Positions 1 through 12,403 of a stretch of 64,000 bases of DNA are shown here, piece after piece. The notes under the pieces are model-generated. The model had not been told where the DNA came from. It saw nothing but the letters and a program-made list of their open reading frames with translations, and searched no databases. Where the stretch lies: positions 186,001-250,000 of the forward strand of contig CM057066.1 in assembly GCA_029945375.1 (NCBI GenBank), in the 5' to 3' direction. The position numbers and the translations under genes are program-made. The first letter of the stretch is position 1. Every line of letters begins with the position of its first letter. This stretch comes from Agaricus subrufescens (taxonomy: Eukaryota > Basidiomycota > Agaricomycetes > Agaricales > Agaricaceae).

Positions 1-71
1 TCCTCCTCCTTCCTTCCTCCCCCCTCCTCTCTTACCTGACATTACAAACACAGTTGTCTGACTGAATTAAC
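1..71 (+). promoter_or_regulatory. Pyrimidine-rich leader of NLR-A
   Basis: A C/T-rich tract at 1-40 leads to the ATG at 72. The same kind of tract, followed by a short segment ending near 'gactgat', precedes the start codons of the other three NLR genes (about 12335, 27060 and 51460). It is probably the core promoter or 5' UTR, since CT-rich tracts near transcription starts are common in basidiomycetes. The rest of the promoter is outside the window. Confidence 0.45.
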
Positions 72-3000
72 ATGGCCCCGGGGTCAAAACGCAAGGCATC
101 TATTTGCAAGTCTTTTTCTAGCAGGAAGAAGGGCAAGACAGCATCTCGGGGTCTGTGCTCAATCGTTTACCTTCGCGTCATGTTCCGCTCATGTCCAATT
201 CAGATATTCACGACGATTCGCCAGCTACTCTTCCGGCTACTGGTTCTTCTGATGCTGTCGTGGACGCCGGATCAGCTAGTGCTAGTGAAATTAGGACTGT
301 CGTGCACGAAACTTCACTTCAAGGTTACAAGAACTTTCAATGAGTATTGGAATCATATTACTGACAAAGAGCTTAGCTCCTGGAATTCAATCGAGCTCGG
401 GTGGTGGATTTTTCACCAATGCCAGCCACTTCTCTGTGAACAATCCTGTAATGATGGACAATCCGACAGTCCATATTAACGAAGTGAGCGATAGAAAAAG
501 CAAAGGTACGAGAATCATTACTGGGGTATACCGTGTTTGAAATTGATGGAGTACCGCAGCTATGGAATTACTTTTCGCGCACAGTATTCAGGGTGCAGCG
601 CACGATTCTTCCGCTCGCGACCCTCCCCCCAGATGTCATCCGGATACTCGCCTCAAAATCAACGAACATATTATAACCTGGTTCTACGACGAAGAGAAGA
701 AGGAGTTGCTCATCTGGGTCTACGGCCCCGCTGGTGTAGGTAAATCTGCAATTATGCAGACCCTTGCAGACAAGCTCGCCGATTCAAAACACCTTGGGGC
801 CTCCACATTTGTGTCCCGGCCTAACGGACGCAATAACTCCCGACAGCTCTTCGTCACCATCGCCTACCAGCTTGCGGTGCACATCGAGGACTACTGCACA
901 TTTGTCACTGAGAAACTTTCCCGAGATCCTGCGCTCGTCACTAAAGGGATGGAAGAGCAGTTCAAGACCTTCATTGTAGAACCTTTTGTGGAGAAGAAGA
1001 TTGGAGCTGGCGGACACCCGTGGGCTATCATATTGGATGGACTCGATGAGCTCAACGAACATCGATCACAGCGGATGATCCTCCGCCTCATCACTGACTT
1101 TGTTGTCCAACATCCTGATGTTCCTCTCCTTTGGCTCATCGCGAGTCGCCCAGAGCCACATATAGTCGACACGTTCGACGAAGAGAATGTAGTGCCTGCA
1201 CATTTGAAAAAGTATGTTCCGGCAAACTCGAAGGAATCCTGTCAAGACGTCGAGCGCTTTTTGAGGGCCAGCTTACAGAGAATTCAGAGAGACTTTCCAC
1301 GGACTGTACCGAAGAAATGGCCCGACGAGGAGCAAGTTTCGCAGCTAGCTGCCGCTGCATCTGGCTTGTTTGTACTTGCTGATACGGCAATTCGGTTTAT
1401 CGAGGATCCACGATATGCCAACCCTGCCAATCGCCTCAGCCGGGTATTGTCTGCTCTCAATGGCCTTTCCGTCCCTGACTCCAATACTCAGCCATTAACG
1501 CATTTGGATGCCCTGTATACCAGCATTTTGAGTTCGATTCCATCTGACGTATGGCCAACTACGAAACGGGTGCTTGGCGCTCTGTTGTACACCCAAAGAG
1601 AGGGGATGAAACATGTTCTCAAGCAATTGAGAGCTATGTCTCTGTTGCTTCATCTGGACCTAACCACTGTTTATGCCTCAGTCAACGACTGCTACTCGTT
1701 ACTTAACCTCCCTGACCCCAAAAACGCCCACTGGAGGCCCGCAGCTTTCTATCATGCTTCATTTGGTGACTACCTGCTCGACTCAACTCGATCCGGACAC
1801 TATTTTATCTCGCTCCAGGATGTTGAAGATGACTTGTTTCAGTCGTCCCTAAATATCTGGCAGGACTTTCAGGTAAAATACCCTCCAACATCAGGTAGGC
1901 TAGAATTGTCAATGTCATAATTCAAAGGTAATGACTATTCAGGCCTGTCATATGACAACAGATGGATTCGATACCTTTCATCATCAATGTCATTCGAGCT
2001 GTGAGTAGGAGTGTCTGGCAATGCACTCTCTGTGATGCTGACCCGTTCGGTAGCACCTATTATAGTCTTCAACGCGACCTAGTATCGTTTATTCATGAAG
2101 AGCTCTTCACGTTTTTGGTTGAGAAGCATGATATGAAGAATAAGGAGCCATTTTCATCTGATAGAGATAAGAATCAATGTTTCGATCTACTGAGCCAGCT
2201 AGAGGACACTACTATCACCGATGGTTCTTTCACGATCCAAAAATCAGTAGAGGTTCTCTACTGGTTGTTTGATGTATGGGAGGTAGACGATGATTTATCA
2301 TTTACAGTGCGCTTTCCTTTACTGAATTTTTGTATAGGCCTATAAGGGAGAGCTCGTTGCTAAAGGTGTTATTCTGGACGTGGGGTTGAAACCACTCCAA
2401 TTTGCTCAGCCCGGTGCCACCAACGCTCAAATCACACTAGTTCAAGAAGAAACAATATTTGAGCACAGATCATGTACAGCAGTGAGAATCAATTTGTTTA
2501 TTGCATTGAATTTGCTAATCATACATCTAGAAAGATTTTGAAGATATTCATGCCCTTATACCTGAGCTTGAAATACGTTCTCCACAACTTCCGATACTAG
2601 CTTGTGGAAGGCCAGGAAATGGCTCTTTGGTTTTCAGATATCAAACTAATGCTACTAATCTAGAAGAAAATGGTCTAGATGTTTCTGATCTTCAAATTGA
2701 ACCTCCAGTTTGGGTATACTATACTGTTCCATATCCTCATCCTAACTTCTACCACGATGCTAAACACTTTCTCAGGGATAGTCTCCGAGCTATCTCAACC
2801 AACTATTCCCAGACTATACCAGAGAATTGGCCCAGTGATGCACAGCTCCTGAAACTTGCTGATGCTGCATCCTACCATCCTGCATTTGCTCCTTTGGCCA
2901 TCCAATTCATCAAAGATTCTCATCATGGTACTCCTATCTCCTGCCTTGATCAGCTTCTGACTCTCATTGATGGAGTTGATCTTGATGGAGTTGATCCGGC

Positions 3001-4211
3001 TGATGACCAGTCATCTATCTATGTTGACGCACTATACACCCACATTCTCAATTCAGTCTCCCCTGACATGTGGCCTATCATCCAAAAAATACTATGTACC
3101 TTTTTTGATGGTATAACCCGAGAAACCTCGGCTCTTCAAACTCCCAAGGGTGCTTCTGTGATTCTAGGCATTGAGCTGAGTGCAGTCTATGCTGCACTTA
3201 GCGGCTTCTCTATGGTCCAAATGCCTCCCGAAAATGCCCCTCTGGAAAAAGTAATCTTTCCTCATCCTTCATTTTATGGATACTTGGTAGACCCTGTTCG
3301 ATCCAGGAATTTTCATATTTATGCCCATGACGTAAGAGATGAGGTATGGGAGCGAATAATTGATATTTGGATAAAATTCCAGGAGTCCTCACATGAGAAA
3401 CCCAGTGAGTATTCATAGAATCATATATCTTTTCATATTGTCATCAAGTTCCCAGGTATTGCTCAGTGGCATACGTTTTGCTCGCAGTATCATTCTGGTG
3501 CCGATGCATCAGATAATACACCCATAATTGATTTCAACCTGGATTTATGCCAAGATACCCATAATGTTCCATTTTTCTCGATGATACAATACAGCATTGT
3601 CGAACTCAAACCCAGAAAGATTATGAATCACATTTGTCGCATACTTGGCCAACTGGATTCCTCTATTATACATATGGGCACATGGGTACACTGGATTCGG
3701 TTTGCTCCCTGGTTGTTTCTCGTCTGGAATGTAAGCCTACAAATTTGAAACTACTATTTGCCTAATTTGAATCATAGGAATATAAGGAGGAGCTCACCGA
3801 CAGAGGTCTTTTTCGTGAAACCCGACTTCAAGATTTGCAATTTGATTATCTAAAGATCTGCGAAGTAGACGCACATACATTGCTTTGTAAAAGGGGCACA
3901 CGAGCAGAGATGTGTATAGGGAGTGATGTAAGATTTAATTCCTTTTAGGCTATCTGACTTCCTGACTTTCTATTGTCCAGCCATACTTCACCGAAGAATT
4001 AGAAGAGTATATATCGGGCCTTGAACGTTTCCAGCAACGCAGGCCAGATCTCCCAGTCTTGATAGGTGGACGTCCGGGGAATCGGTATATAGTTTTTGAG
4101 TATGAGTATAGCGAGGTTGACTTGAACGAGAAGATGCACCGGCCACCGGGAGGGAAGCTAAGAGTGGGAGATAAAGGACAATATATTTTTTCATATCCTG
4201 ATCAAGTATAA
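72..4211 (+). CDS. NLR-A: NACHT-domain NTPase, intact, divergent copy
   Basis: An 11-exon gene for an NLR-like intracellular STAND ATPase of about 1,200 aa. Fungal NLRs of this class are linked to non-self recognition and programmed cell death; that role is inferred from family. The long exon 4 (about 560-1890) carries Walker A (GPAGVGKS), Walker B (IILDGLDEL) and ASRPEP. Exon 1 ends in SRG before a 53-nt intron ending 'attcag'. A second intron of 53 nt (51 nt in the other copies) must be removed to reach the frame of the GFFTNASHF segment. The last exon ends with two extra codons (Q, V) before TAA, compared with copies B-D. All introns I checked keep GT-AG and phase, so the gene looks intact. 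It is the most divergent of the four copies. The KRE6 pseudogene follows only about 120 nt downstream, against about 840 nt in the other units. Confidence 0.85.
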
Positions 4212-4324
4212 TCTCGACATCTATTGGATAGTAGTGAAATGAAAGATGTTATTGATTTCTTCGTTGGGTCGAAACTGTTCCAAAATAATGTAAACATGCT
4301 TTACCAGAACGTCACTTTATCAAG

Positions 4325-5950
4325 TACGAAACGATGGACATAGGTTCAACAGAGATCAGCCTCTGCCCGACGCCTGAACACCCCCGAGCCTCGGCATCTG
4401 GCCCACGGCGCAAGGATCTATCTTATAGGACGGCTTCACATCCACACTCCGTTGGATATACCTAATACTGGGATAAACCGGATCAAAACACCGTAAAGCT
4501 TGGGTTAACCAGCTTCTTGTGTAGTCGAACCATATGAATCGTGAGGAGTGGTCGGCGAAGAACCGGAAATGGTGGAGGTATCGACGTTGTACTCATAGTC
4601 GAGGGTGAACGGCGCGAACTGGGCAGAGAGAGATGCGATGTGAGTCAAATCTTTTTGTTGATTTCGACTTCAATTCCGGGTGCTTTTCGGCCTTTGGTGT
4701 AGGCAAGACTCGGAGGTTCTACATCGGAGCATAAATATACTCTGAGAGATATTAGCAGGAACGGAGTGTTCACAACGAGGAACGTACGACGATCTCTGCC
4801 CTCGTTACCAACTTTACTCAAAGTTGTAATTCTTGCTCAATTGATCAGATGAAAGGGTCGCTGCAGGGCCATGACTATTGGCATTCATTTGATCAGGAAA
4901 GGTTTCCACCTTTCTTGAATTATAAGCGAACGGCCACATTCCGTCGGTAGTCGCTCTGCATTGTGGCCTTGCTAAGTTTCCTGTTTTCCAGGCACCGGAC
5001 CAATACCAATAGACTACGAATAGTATAGTCAGCTCACACACTAGGAAAGAGGGCGGGAGAAAGTACTGACATATCCTTCGGAATGTTCGTCCGATCTTGC
5101 AGTTGTAGTTGTCGGCTGGAGCAAGTGGAGCAAGCGAAGCTACATTGACGTCAAAAAAAAAGACAATATTCAAAAAAGAAAGAGGTACAGACCAAGAGTA
5201 GGGTGAGGCTGAAGGACGTCGGCGGAATCCTCGGTGATGATAAGGACGCCATCACAGGTGGTATCGTGAAACTCATATCGGTTTAACCCCTCGTCCAGCC
5301 CTGATCGAGTTCATCGTAGGTAGGCTCACATTTCTCCACTACTGGAACTAGCTTGAGCTTGAGCGTCTTTGAAAGTGTCGCAAGCTATTAAGCCCAATTG
5401 TAAGAGCGGGATAGATTATTTTCCTGTAGGAAGAGAGTGAGAAGGGAATGTACGGGATGATGAGTGATTTACCTGTATTTTCAACATATATAATCCCGTC
5501 AATCCCATCAATCCTCGGTCACGGAAAAATTGCAGGACAGCGTAGAACACGAAGAGGCCAGGAAGGGCGAGGACAAGACCTAGGAGAAAAGTGCCTCTCT
5601 AAAGGAAGAAAGGTGGACTTTTGCTCTCCAAAGCCGCCTTGTCTTGTAAGACCATAAAGGAGTCTTCCTCGGCTGGAGGACCACGCACATGGAGGACAGG
5701 GTCAAAAGAACATGCGGAAATGCATTTTCGGATGCGTTTCATGCCAAAGAGACACCAAGAGTTGAAGCGGAAGGAGAGCATGGAGCTACTAGGCAGCAAA
5801 AAGACGGATACCCTGTTGTAAGCAATTTGGGTGACACGCGGATGGAATTGTGATCGCGGCCATTTGAGGATCTTGAAGCTATGAGATCTGAGGTCGATTA
5901 CTCTCGTTGGCTTGCGAGGTGGCAGAAGACATTGGAGCTGCGATAACAGA
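4325..5950 (-). pseudogene. KRE6/SKN1 pseudogene, unit A
   Basis: A decayed minus-strand relative of the KRE6-type gene at 56505-59274. Recognisable blocks are: the end of exon 5 at about 4330-4640; exon 4 and exon 3 pieces at about 4800-5150; exon 2 remains at about 5190-5330; and the membrane-anchor end of exon 1 with part of the cytosolic region at about 5440-5950. The last two exons and the long final intron are absent, together with the intergenic spacer seen in the other units. Frames are broken throughout by small indels and stops. No product is expected. Confidence 0.75.
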
Positions 5951-7900
5951 AGCCAGAGTGTAGTGTGACAACCTCGGTGTGACTTCCTTTGCTCACGGAT
6001 TGAATTCGGGACCCGCGCTCAGCTCTTTTCGTTGTCTGTTCGCGAACTATCATTTTTTCCGTGGCCTCGGCATTGTGTTCACCAGCAGACACTTTGTATA
6101 CAGGTACGTATTTGTGAACAAGTCCTCTGTCGCTCTTATCAAGCCATATCCTCGTGGTGCGCAGGAATGGCAGTAAATCCGGGCCTTGGCGCTACTACCG
6201 AAATAACGAACAATAGCACGCTACTGTCGTCAGAATGTATGGTAGCCTAATACTATGAGACTGGGTCATGATGCAAGAAGAGGGCAACGAACGGGCGTTT
6301 GAGGGCTTGGTTTCGTCCGACAGTGGAGGTTTTGGTAGCAGGTAAGTTGGGGAGAGTGAAGTGCACAGCGATGCGACTGACTGCATCATTTGTGTGTAGA
6401 TAACTATATCTGTGCTGATTCGTCGGCGTAAATTGAAGTGGCCGTGATCGCTAGAGGCACAAAGTACCGACTTTCAACGACTTCAATCAAATGTTCGAGC
6501 ATGGCCGTGTGCCAGGCTATTCCAGTATGGGTGTACGATCCACGGCCTACACGTATGTGCAACGTATCACTGATATGGCATGAACGGATCAGATCCAAAT
6601 GAAGTGGTATCTCGAACAGCAACAGGTGAGCTTGGTATGATGAATACGTCTGCGTGTATGGTAAAATTATGACTGAACAGTGTGTCACACTTGTCAGATC
6701 GGGCGACCTTTTACTTCACTACTTCATCGATATTAATGGACAAGCGTGAATAGTCCGACAACTCGAGAAAATAAGAGCAGAAGGTTACGACAGGACCCCT
6801 ACCTACAGTGCTGGCATAGCTGAAAAATCGAGAAGTGAAGGGGCAATGTATCCGAACAATGAATGGACCAATAATCTTGTATGCACGAACGGTCTCTCGG
6901 ACTTCACCCATACGCGTTTCTGACCTCTCTGGTAGCGAGAATTCATATGAGGATGTCGTTGGAACAAGGGGAGCCTATGGACGCCTTATATGAACTGCAA
7001 AGTGGGACGATGGATGCCAACAGTGTGCTGACCTTCGATCTCTTCTGAGATAGAAGATCATTCATATGATCATCAGTGTGAACCTTTACTCTCTTGGCCA
7101 GCTTTATACCACCAGATCTTCGCCATACACATTGGCTTTCGAAATATCAACAAAGTTCGTACTCTCCGAACCCTAACACTCCACTTAGGTCGTTCTTACA
7201 GATAAATTAGGTGCCCCATGCATGGATGGTTCTCGACTTCGTTCACGATTATGCATAGCCCAGAAAACTCAGTTCCATCAATCCACTTGTCATGGTAGGA
7301 CCTTGATTCCATCCGCCTTGCCCGTGCTAACTCGCCTGCTAGCCTCCTATTGCCCCTTCCGCTCACTTGGATCCATCTTTTGTCTGGCCCTAATGGCCTC
7401 GCCTTGTGCCTCTACGATTTCCGAGGATACTCTGGGCAACATTTGTGTCACACTTCAGTATACTTTGCGCTGCGAAACCAAGACATTTTTCCCGTCCCTC
7501 ATCCGTGGTTTCCATTAGGCACACATTGAAATCGCTGGCAAGAAAAAGACGCAATGAGGTGGTGATGAAACGGCACGCTCACAATCACGCATACGCGGGG
7601 ATAAAGGGACAGGACTGGTTGTAATACCATCTACAACACTCTGGTCAACTTTTCCGTCCCAGTCCGGCAGTGAAACCCTGTGGAATGACGAGTAATAATG
7701 ATACGTTTCCGCGACATGGAGAATGTGTGACAACTTCCTTGTGACATGGTGTGCCCCTATTCGATCTTATACCACTTCACACCTAACACCCGCTCTTGGT
7801 GTCACCTAGAACATCTTGAATTTCCTCTTACCAACGCCTAACCGAATTCTTTACTTCATGCCATTGATTCTGCGCCCCTCTATTAGCTTCAGCTAATGAG
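5950..7900. repeat. Array spacer modules, first block
   Basis: No intact gene seen. It is a chain of modules found again elsewhere. About 5950-6180 is the former KRE6 upstream sequence (also about 24230-24330, 39150-39340, 45090-45300). About 6260-6410 resembles 38000-38110, 39410-39540 and 45380-45510. About 6700-6910 resembles 35000-35220 closely and 38400-38560 more weakly. About 6930-7260 resembles 19730-20050 and 35240-35570. About 7280-7550 resembles 20070-20310 and 35590-35840. About 7550-7750 resembles 20330-20540, 35860-36060 and 47550-47750. The copies differ by many small changes. Confidence 0.7.
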
Positions 7901-7919
7901 AAAGGGGCAAGAAGCATTT

Positions 7920-8480
7920 GCGTGGAGGCTTTGAGGATTCCTAATTCCCAGTCAATTCCCAGTCAGGACCACAAGGTTGTTTACCTGTCGGTGTTCGTTC
8001 GAAACTGGTGCTATCAGGCATGCAGCTCGTGAGACTCCAATACCACTCGTGAGTTCTCCTTCCACCACTCTCGCTAGAGTTTTGAAGCCAGATTTTTTGG
8101 CTGACACTAGCAAGCATGAGTATAGCCTCGGGATCAAAACGTCTGGAAGTGTAGGTGCACATTCGCAAATCGGGTCGAACCGTGTATACTGGCTAGTATG
8201 CTGATTTGTCTATCTGTGCGTTACGGTTCGCTCATTTACAATTCAGACATTCATGACGATACGCCGACAGCTTCCTTGATCACTGGTTCCTTTGACATTG
8301 CTATAGACAAGAGGATCGTCTCCTAGTACCAGTGCCCTCGAGATCATCGTGTTCGAGTCTTCACTTCAGTGACCAGAGACACCAAGAACAAAGAAGAGCT
8401 TCAGCTAACTCGGAGTTGATAGCAAATGGACTATTACGAGTGGTGATTTGCCGGGACACTGGTTGTCAAGGTGACCACCG
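7920..8480 (+). pseudogene. Relic of NLR 5' end (exons 1-2)
   Basis: The stretch around 8113-8140 matches the NLR start region (a run like GCCTCGGGGTCAAAACG after an ATG). About 8240-8300 matches exon 2 from its acceptor (CAATTCAG) through the DD..TA.L.TGSS codons. Sequence before the match resembles the NLR promoter ('accacaaggttg...' corresponding to 'gccacgaggttgag...'). Nothing corresponding to the NACHT exon follows. The relic lies in the same orientation as the intact genes and has frame breaks, so it is a dead 5' fragment. Confidence 0.65.
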
Positions 8481-9420
8481 CATACTATGACGCTGTGCTG
8501 AGGTGTGTTGGTGAACTCGCCTTCTTCTTTACGTTGTAACCTTTATACCAACTTTCCTTGCTCACCGTTTACTAGATAACTTAGGATGACAGCTGTAGCT
8601 GCGTATGTTCTCTGCAAAATACCTGTTGCCCAAAACATAATCTGAGCATGGTCAATCCGCCCCAAACTTCTTTTGGGTACTTGTGCGTCCTTCTCAGCCG
8701 TTGTATCAGCTACACTCATCTCTGGCCTCCAGCACTTCCATTCACGTTCAAACGACCACCCTCCGACTTGTCCCAATTGTCGTGATATCAACTTTTTTCC
8801 GCTCCTCGGGACACAAGTACAAAGTATCAATATCTTCCTGCCCACCGTCACACTCCATTCTGCATGCCCCCTTGGCCTCTGTTCTCCGATCTCCAAACGG
8901 CTTCGAATCGCCGTCTTGGATCTCTGAATTATGTGGAAAATGCTTTCATCGGGCTGATAGCCTTGGCCACGACGCTCCAAATCTACGAGCTTCCCGCTGC
9001 TTCTTCCTGCCTTCTCCATATGCTCAGATCGAAACCAAGAGTGCTATATACATCTTGATCGCTTGCGTCCAATTTCAGCTTTTACATACTGACCCACCAA
9101 AGACGGTGTGACAGGTGACAACAAACCGGGACACTCTCATTCACCACAACGGAGAAGCAACGGATCAAAATCAGCGGTATCATCACCTGCAGTATTATGG
9201 TCAGCTTTTCCTTCCAGGTCCGGTAAAAAAGGCCTGGAGAATGAGGAGGAATATCAATATGTTGCCAACACGAGAGAGGGATGTGACATCCTTGTGACGG
9301 GTTTCACCGTGGTTCTGCTACTCGACCTGCTTGATGTACGTCTGTCTACCTTAATGCCACTTGGAGCTCACGCTCTTACTATTCTCTCTTGAACGAACGA
9401 ATATCTGGCCTCTCAGTCAT
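8480..9420. repeat. Spacer modules s8 and s9, copy 1
   Basis: About 8575-9105 is the s8 module, starting 'ttaggatgacagctgtag' and very pyrimidine-rich. It recurs at about 10745, 25490, 36830, 45725 and 49920. About 9107-9400 is the s9 module, starting 'gacaggtgacaac'. It recurs at about 11265, 26015, 37345, 46255 and 50440, and a diverged form lies at 40840. Several copies share a short open frame from the ATG in s8, but the frames end or shift at different places, so I do not call a gene. Confidence 0.65.
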
Positions 9421-10745
9421 ACGATTTTGTGCCTGTGAATGGGAACATCCCATGAGTCCATTCCCTTTTTGCGCTCTTTTTTTTCTTTCATCCCCCGTCG
9501 CCTGCATCAGCCCAAATCTCACATCAGAAATATGACACCATCTGGCACAACTCAACGCTCGGCAGCTTGACGACAGAGGCGTAATGGTAGGTGTGCCTTT
9601 GTGGGGGTAGCGTCGATTTTGACTGATTGAGACAGATAGCTTTGTTCATCTTCAGTCAGAGAGACAGGATTCCCGCTACGTCGCATCCTCGTCACATTTT
9701 CATTCTCAGGCCACAAAGACGCGTCGGGCACCATACTTGGTTTGGTTTGATGTTATGCAAGGTCTGGAGTCCAAAGGTGGCAGTTGCAAACTGCGCGGAT
9801 GGGAATGCTGCATAAAGACTCTTTACCATGTCGTTAATACGATGCCAACGGCAGCGAGCAATTTCCTTCTCTCCAATGCTAGATGAAAGAAATTCTTGAC
9901 GCGACGTCCAGAGCCCTCCTTAGCGATCGCACGGGACTAGTTATTCGTTTGGATTTGACGGACTACTGGAGAGTTGTAGTACAAAACAGGGACAATGGGT
10001 ACGCCTCTCATTCTCTGTGGCGACATATGTCCGGAAAAAAATGACGAAGTCACCTTTCTGTTTTAAGCGTATAGAACACTGGGATTTGAAGCGCTACATC
10101 CGTCACGATCGCAACAGTGTCTACTTGTTGATATCTTTGTCTATGAAATGGTTAGGAACCCGCTTTGGCGTAGGTATCTTACTTACCAGAAAAGTGGATC
10201 CATCCGACACCGCTCGACGAAAAATAGGTTAATTGGTATGCGCTACTCAGTGTGAGTGTAGTTAGTTTTTGATTACTCGTCCTCAGTGAACAAGCCACGC
10301 TTCACGCAAGACAGCCTATTTTCAGGCAAGAATGTCGCTCTGGACTCACAAATAGAGGTCTTTGCTGTTGTGCAGGCGCAGGCTTAGTTTCATGGAACTA
10401 GCCAAGAGCGCGCTGAGGTGCAACATGGAGATGCTAGGTACGCTTATCATGCTATAGTGTTAATGGGAAAGAATTAATCAAGTCAGTTTTGTGTTTCAGC
10501 CATATAGAATATTGAGAGATAAAGTAAAACAATTGCAGCAGCATTTTGTCACGCCCAAGTTCACTGCTTGAATCACACTTTCTAATAGTCAATTTTTGTC
10601 GCCCCTCCTGCTCAAAATTGGCTAGATTGACTCCTGTATCCTTCAAGGCGACCACTGCATACCATGTTGAGTTGTATTGGTGAATGGGCCTTCTTCGGTA
10701 TGTTGTAATTCTTATCTCAACTATCCTCACTCACGGTTTTCTTTC
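9420..10745. repeat. Spacer modules with decayed exon-like frames
   Basis: About 9420-9880 recurs at 39700-40165 and 46550-47020. In all three copies a frame reads WFGLM, then two variable residues, then VWSPKV, and ends in or near NCAD. This looks like the 3' end of a lost spliced gene. About 9920-10170 recurs at 37640-37850 and 47070-47290. About 10180-10740 recurs at 24890-25495 and 49350-49925. I do not recognise the source genes. Confidence 0.55.
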
Positions 10746-11560
10746 ATAGCCTAGGATGATAGCTGTAGTGGCATATACTTTCGGCAGGCTACTCGCTGCC
10801 AGAAAACATAATCTAAGCACGTTCTCTCCACCTCAAACTCCTCCTTGGGCTCCCGCGCGTGCTTCACGAGCCTTGTATCGTCCACACCTATCCCCGGCAT
10901 CCAGCCTCCAGCGCTTTATTTCACGCTCAAACGACTACCCTCTTATCTCACTAGTAGCGGTATCAACTTTTCCTCTCCCTAGGCTACAAACACGAACCAT
11001 GACAAGTTTTTCGCCCGCCACCACTGTCCTTGCTGCATGCCCTCCCTTCTCCTATCTCCAGCCTTTTTCGAGCCGCCATCTTAGATCTCTGAATTTGCGT
11101 ATGGTGCCTTTATCTGGCTGATAGGTTCGGCGGCGACGCTCTCAATCTACTAGCCTCTCATTGCTTCTTGCTTTCAATATGTACGCACATACAACTGAGG
11201 ATCCTACATACCCTTCGATCACTCACATGCAATTCCGCTTTTGCATGACAACTGGCGGGGAGGTGACGGGTGACAACGAACCGGGACGCACTCAGTCTCG
11301 ACGATGAAGAAAGGGTGCAAAGAAATTGATGGTACCATTATCTACAGCACCATGTCCAGCTTTCCCGTGCGGGTCCGGCGACAAAGCCCTGGTGTATGAG
11401 GAAGAATATCAATATGTTGCATGTACGAGAGAAGGGATGTGACATGCTTGTGACGGGTTCTATCGTTGCGCTATTCTCGGACGTACGCTATCATTGCCTG
11501 CCTCCATGCCACTCGGGGCTCGCTCATTCACTATTCATTCTTGAATAGACATATATATCC
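10745..11560. repeat. Spacer modules s8 and s9, copy 2
   Basis: A second s8-s9 pair (about 10745-11265 and 11265-11560), directly adjoining the upstream region of NLR-B. It is closer to the copies at 25490-26310 and 49920-50725 than to the one at 8575-9400. The three closer copies all lie just upstream of a complete NLR gene, so this pair belongs to the full duplication unit. Confidence 0.65.
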
Positions 11561-12403
11561 AGGCCCTTATCGCTGCAGTATGATCGTCATTCGGAGTGAG
11601 TAACTGCGACACGACGCTGCCACTGCTAGGACGGCAGTTCAAGGCCTCGTCGCACCATTTTTTGAGGGCTTGGCGATCCTCAGGCTCGTACCTGCATGTC
11701 TGTGGATATCGTCAGCGATACACAGTATGACGATCATGACAGGCCCCCTACCAGTAAACTCTTTTTGAACGATCCCCTCATCTCGATAATATTGAAATCT
11801 GGTCCGAAACGAATGTCACCCTGAACTCGCCGTACCTACAACAATCTCGCGCTGTCTGTCGTTGTGGAGGAATGAGGACCGGATTCCGAATGGATACAGT
11901 GTTTCATTACATCTTGAAAGTAATCTATCTACAGAGATGAGTCACTTCAACGAGGCCAAGCAGGCTAGATGGCAGGGACAACCATAGCAGTCAGAAGCTG
12001 GTCAGAAGTACATATTTGATGGCCGGTTAGCTGCATTGGGTTATGAGCAGAGAGAAATTATTAAGCAACGAGGGACCTTTTATATGTCGATGGGTGTGTC
12101 TACTATCGAGAGGCATTTATACAACTACTTTCTTTACAAACCAGAAGTGTCACGCCTACTATTTCACTGTCTTCAGGTGAGGAGAAGGAAATGTTCGCAT
12201 CAATAAATCGAACAACTCAGAATTCTTTGTTAATGCCACGAGGTTGAGTACGTGGGATCTCCGGCTGCATTTGGTTCAAAACAGAGCCAATCTGTCAAAG
12301 TACAGCCTCTGCTAACTCCCACGTCCACTCGTCTCACCTCCTTCCTCCACCTCTGCTGAGCTTTACAAGCACAACTTGTTGACTGATCTTGCGACATAGC
12401 ACT
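11560..12403 (+). promoter_or_regulatory. Conserved upstream region of NLR-B
   Basis: About 840 nt shared with the regions before NLR-C (26310-27133) and NLR-D (50720-51533). It ends in a pyrimidine-rich tract (about 12335-12360) and the ATG at 12404. The part nearest the start is more like unit D than unit C, matching the N-terminal coding sequence. A 62-codon open frame (12018-12203, then TAA) is shared with unit D (51175-51360, TAA at the same place) but carries an early stop in unit C. Confidence 0.5.

Noticed and set aside
10756..11121. A 121-codon frame in module s8 as a gene
   Set aside because: The other five copies lose the frame at different places and the sequence is simple pyrimidine-rich DNA. 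There is no conserved stop and no domain.
5950..12403. Transposable element as the source of the spacer repeats
   Set aside because: No reverse transcriptase, integrase, transposase or terminal repeats were seen, and the modules appear in the same order as the gene units, as expected for segmental duplication. A genome-wide search could still overturn this.
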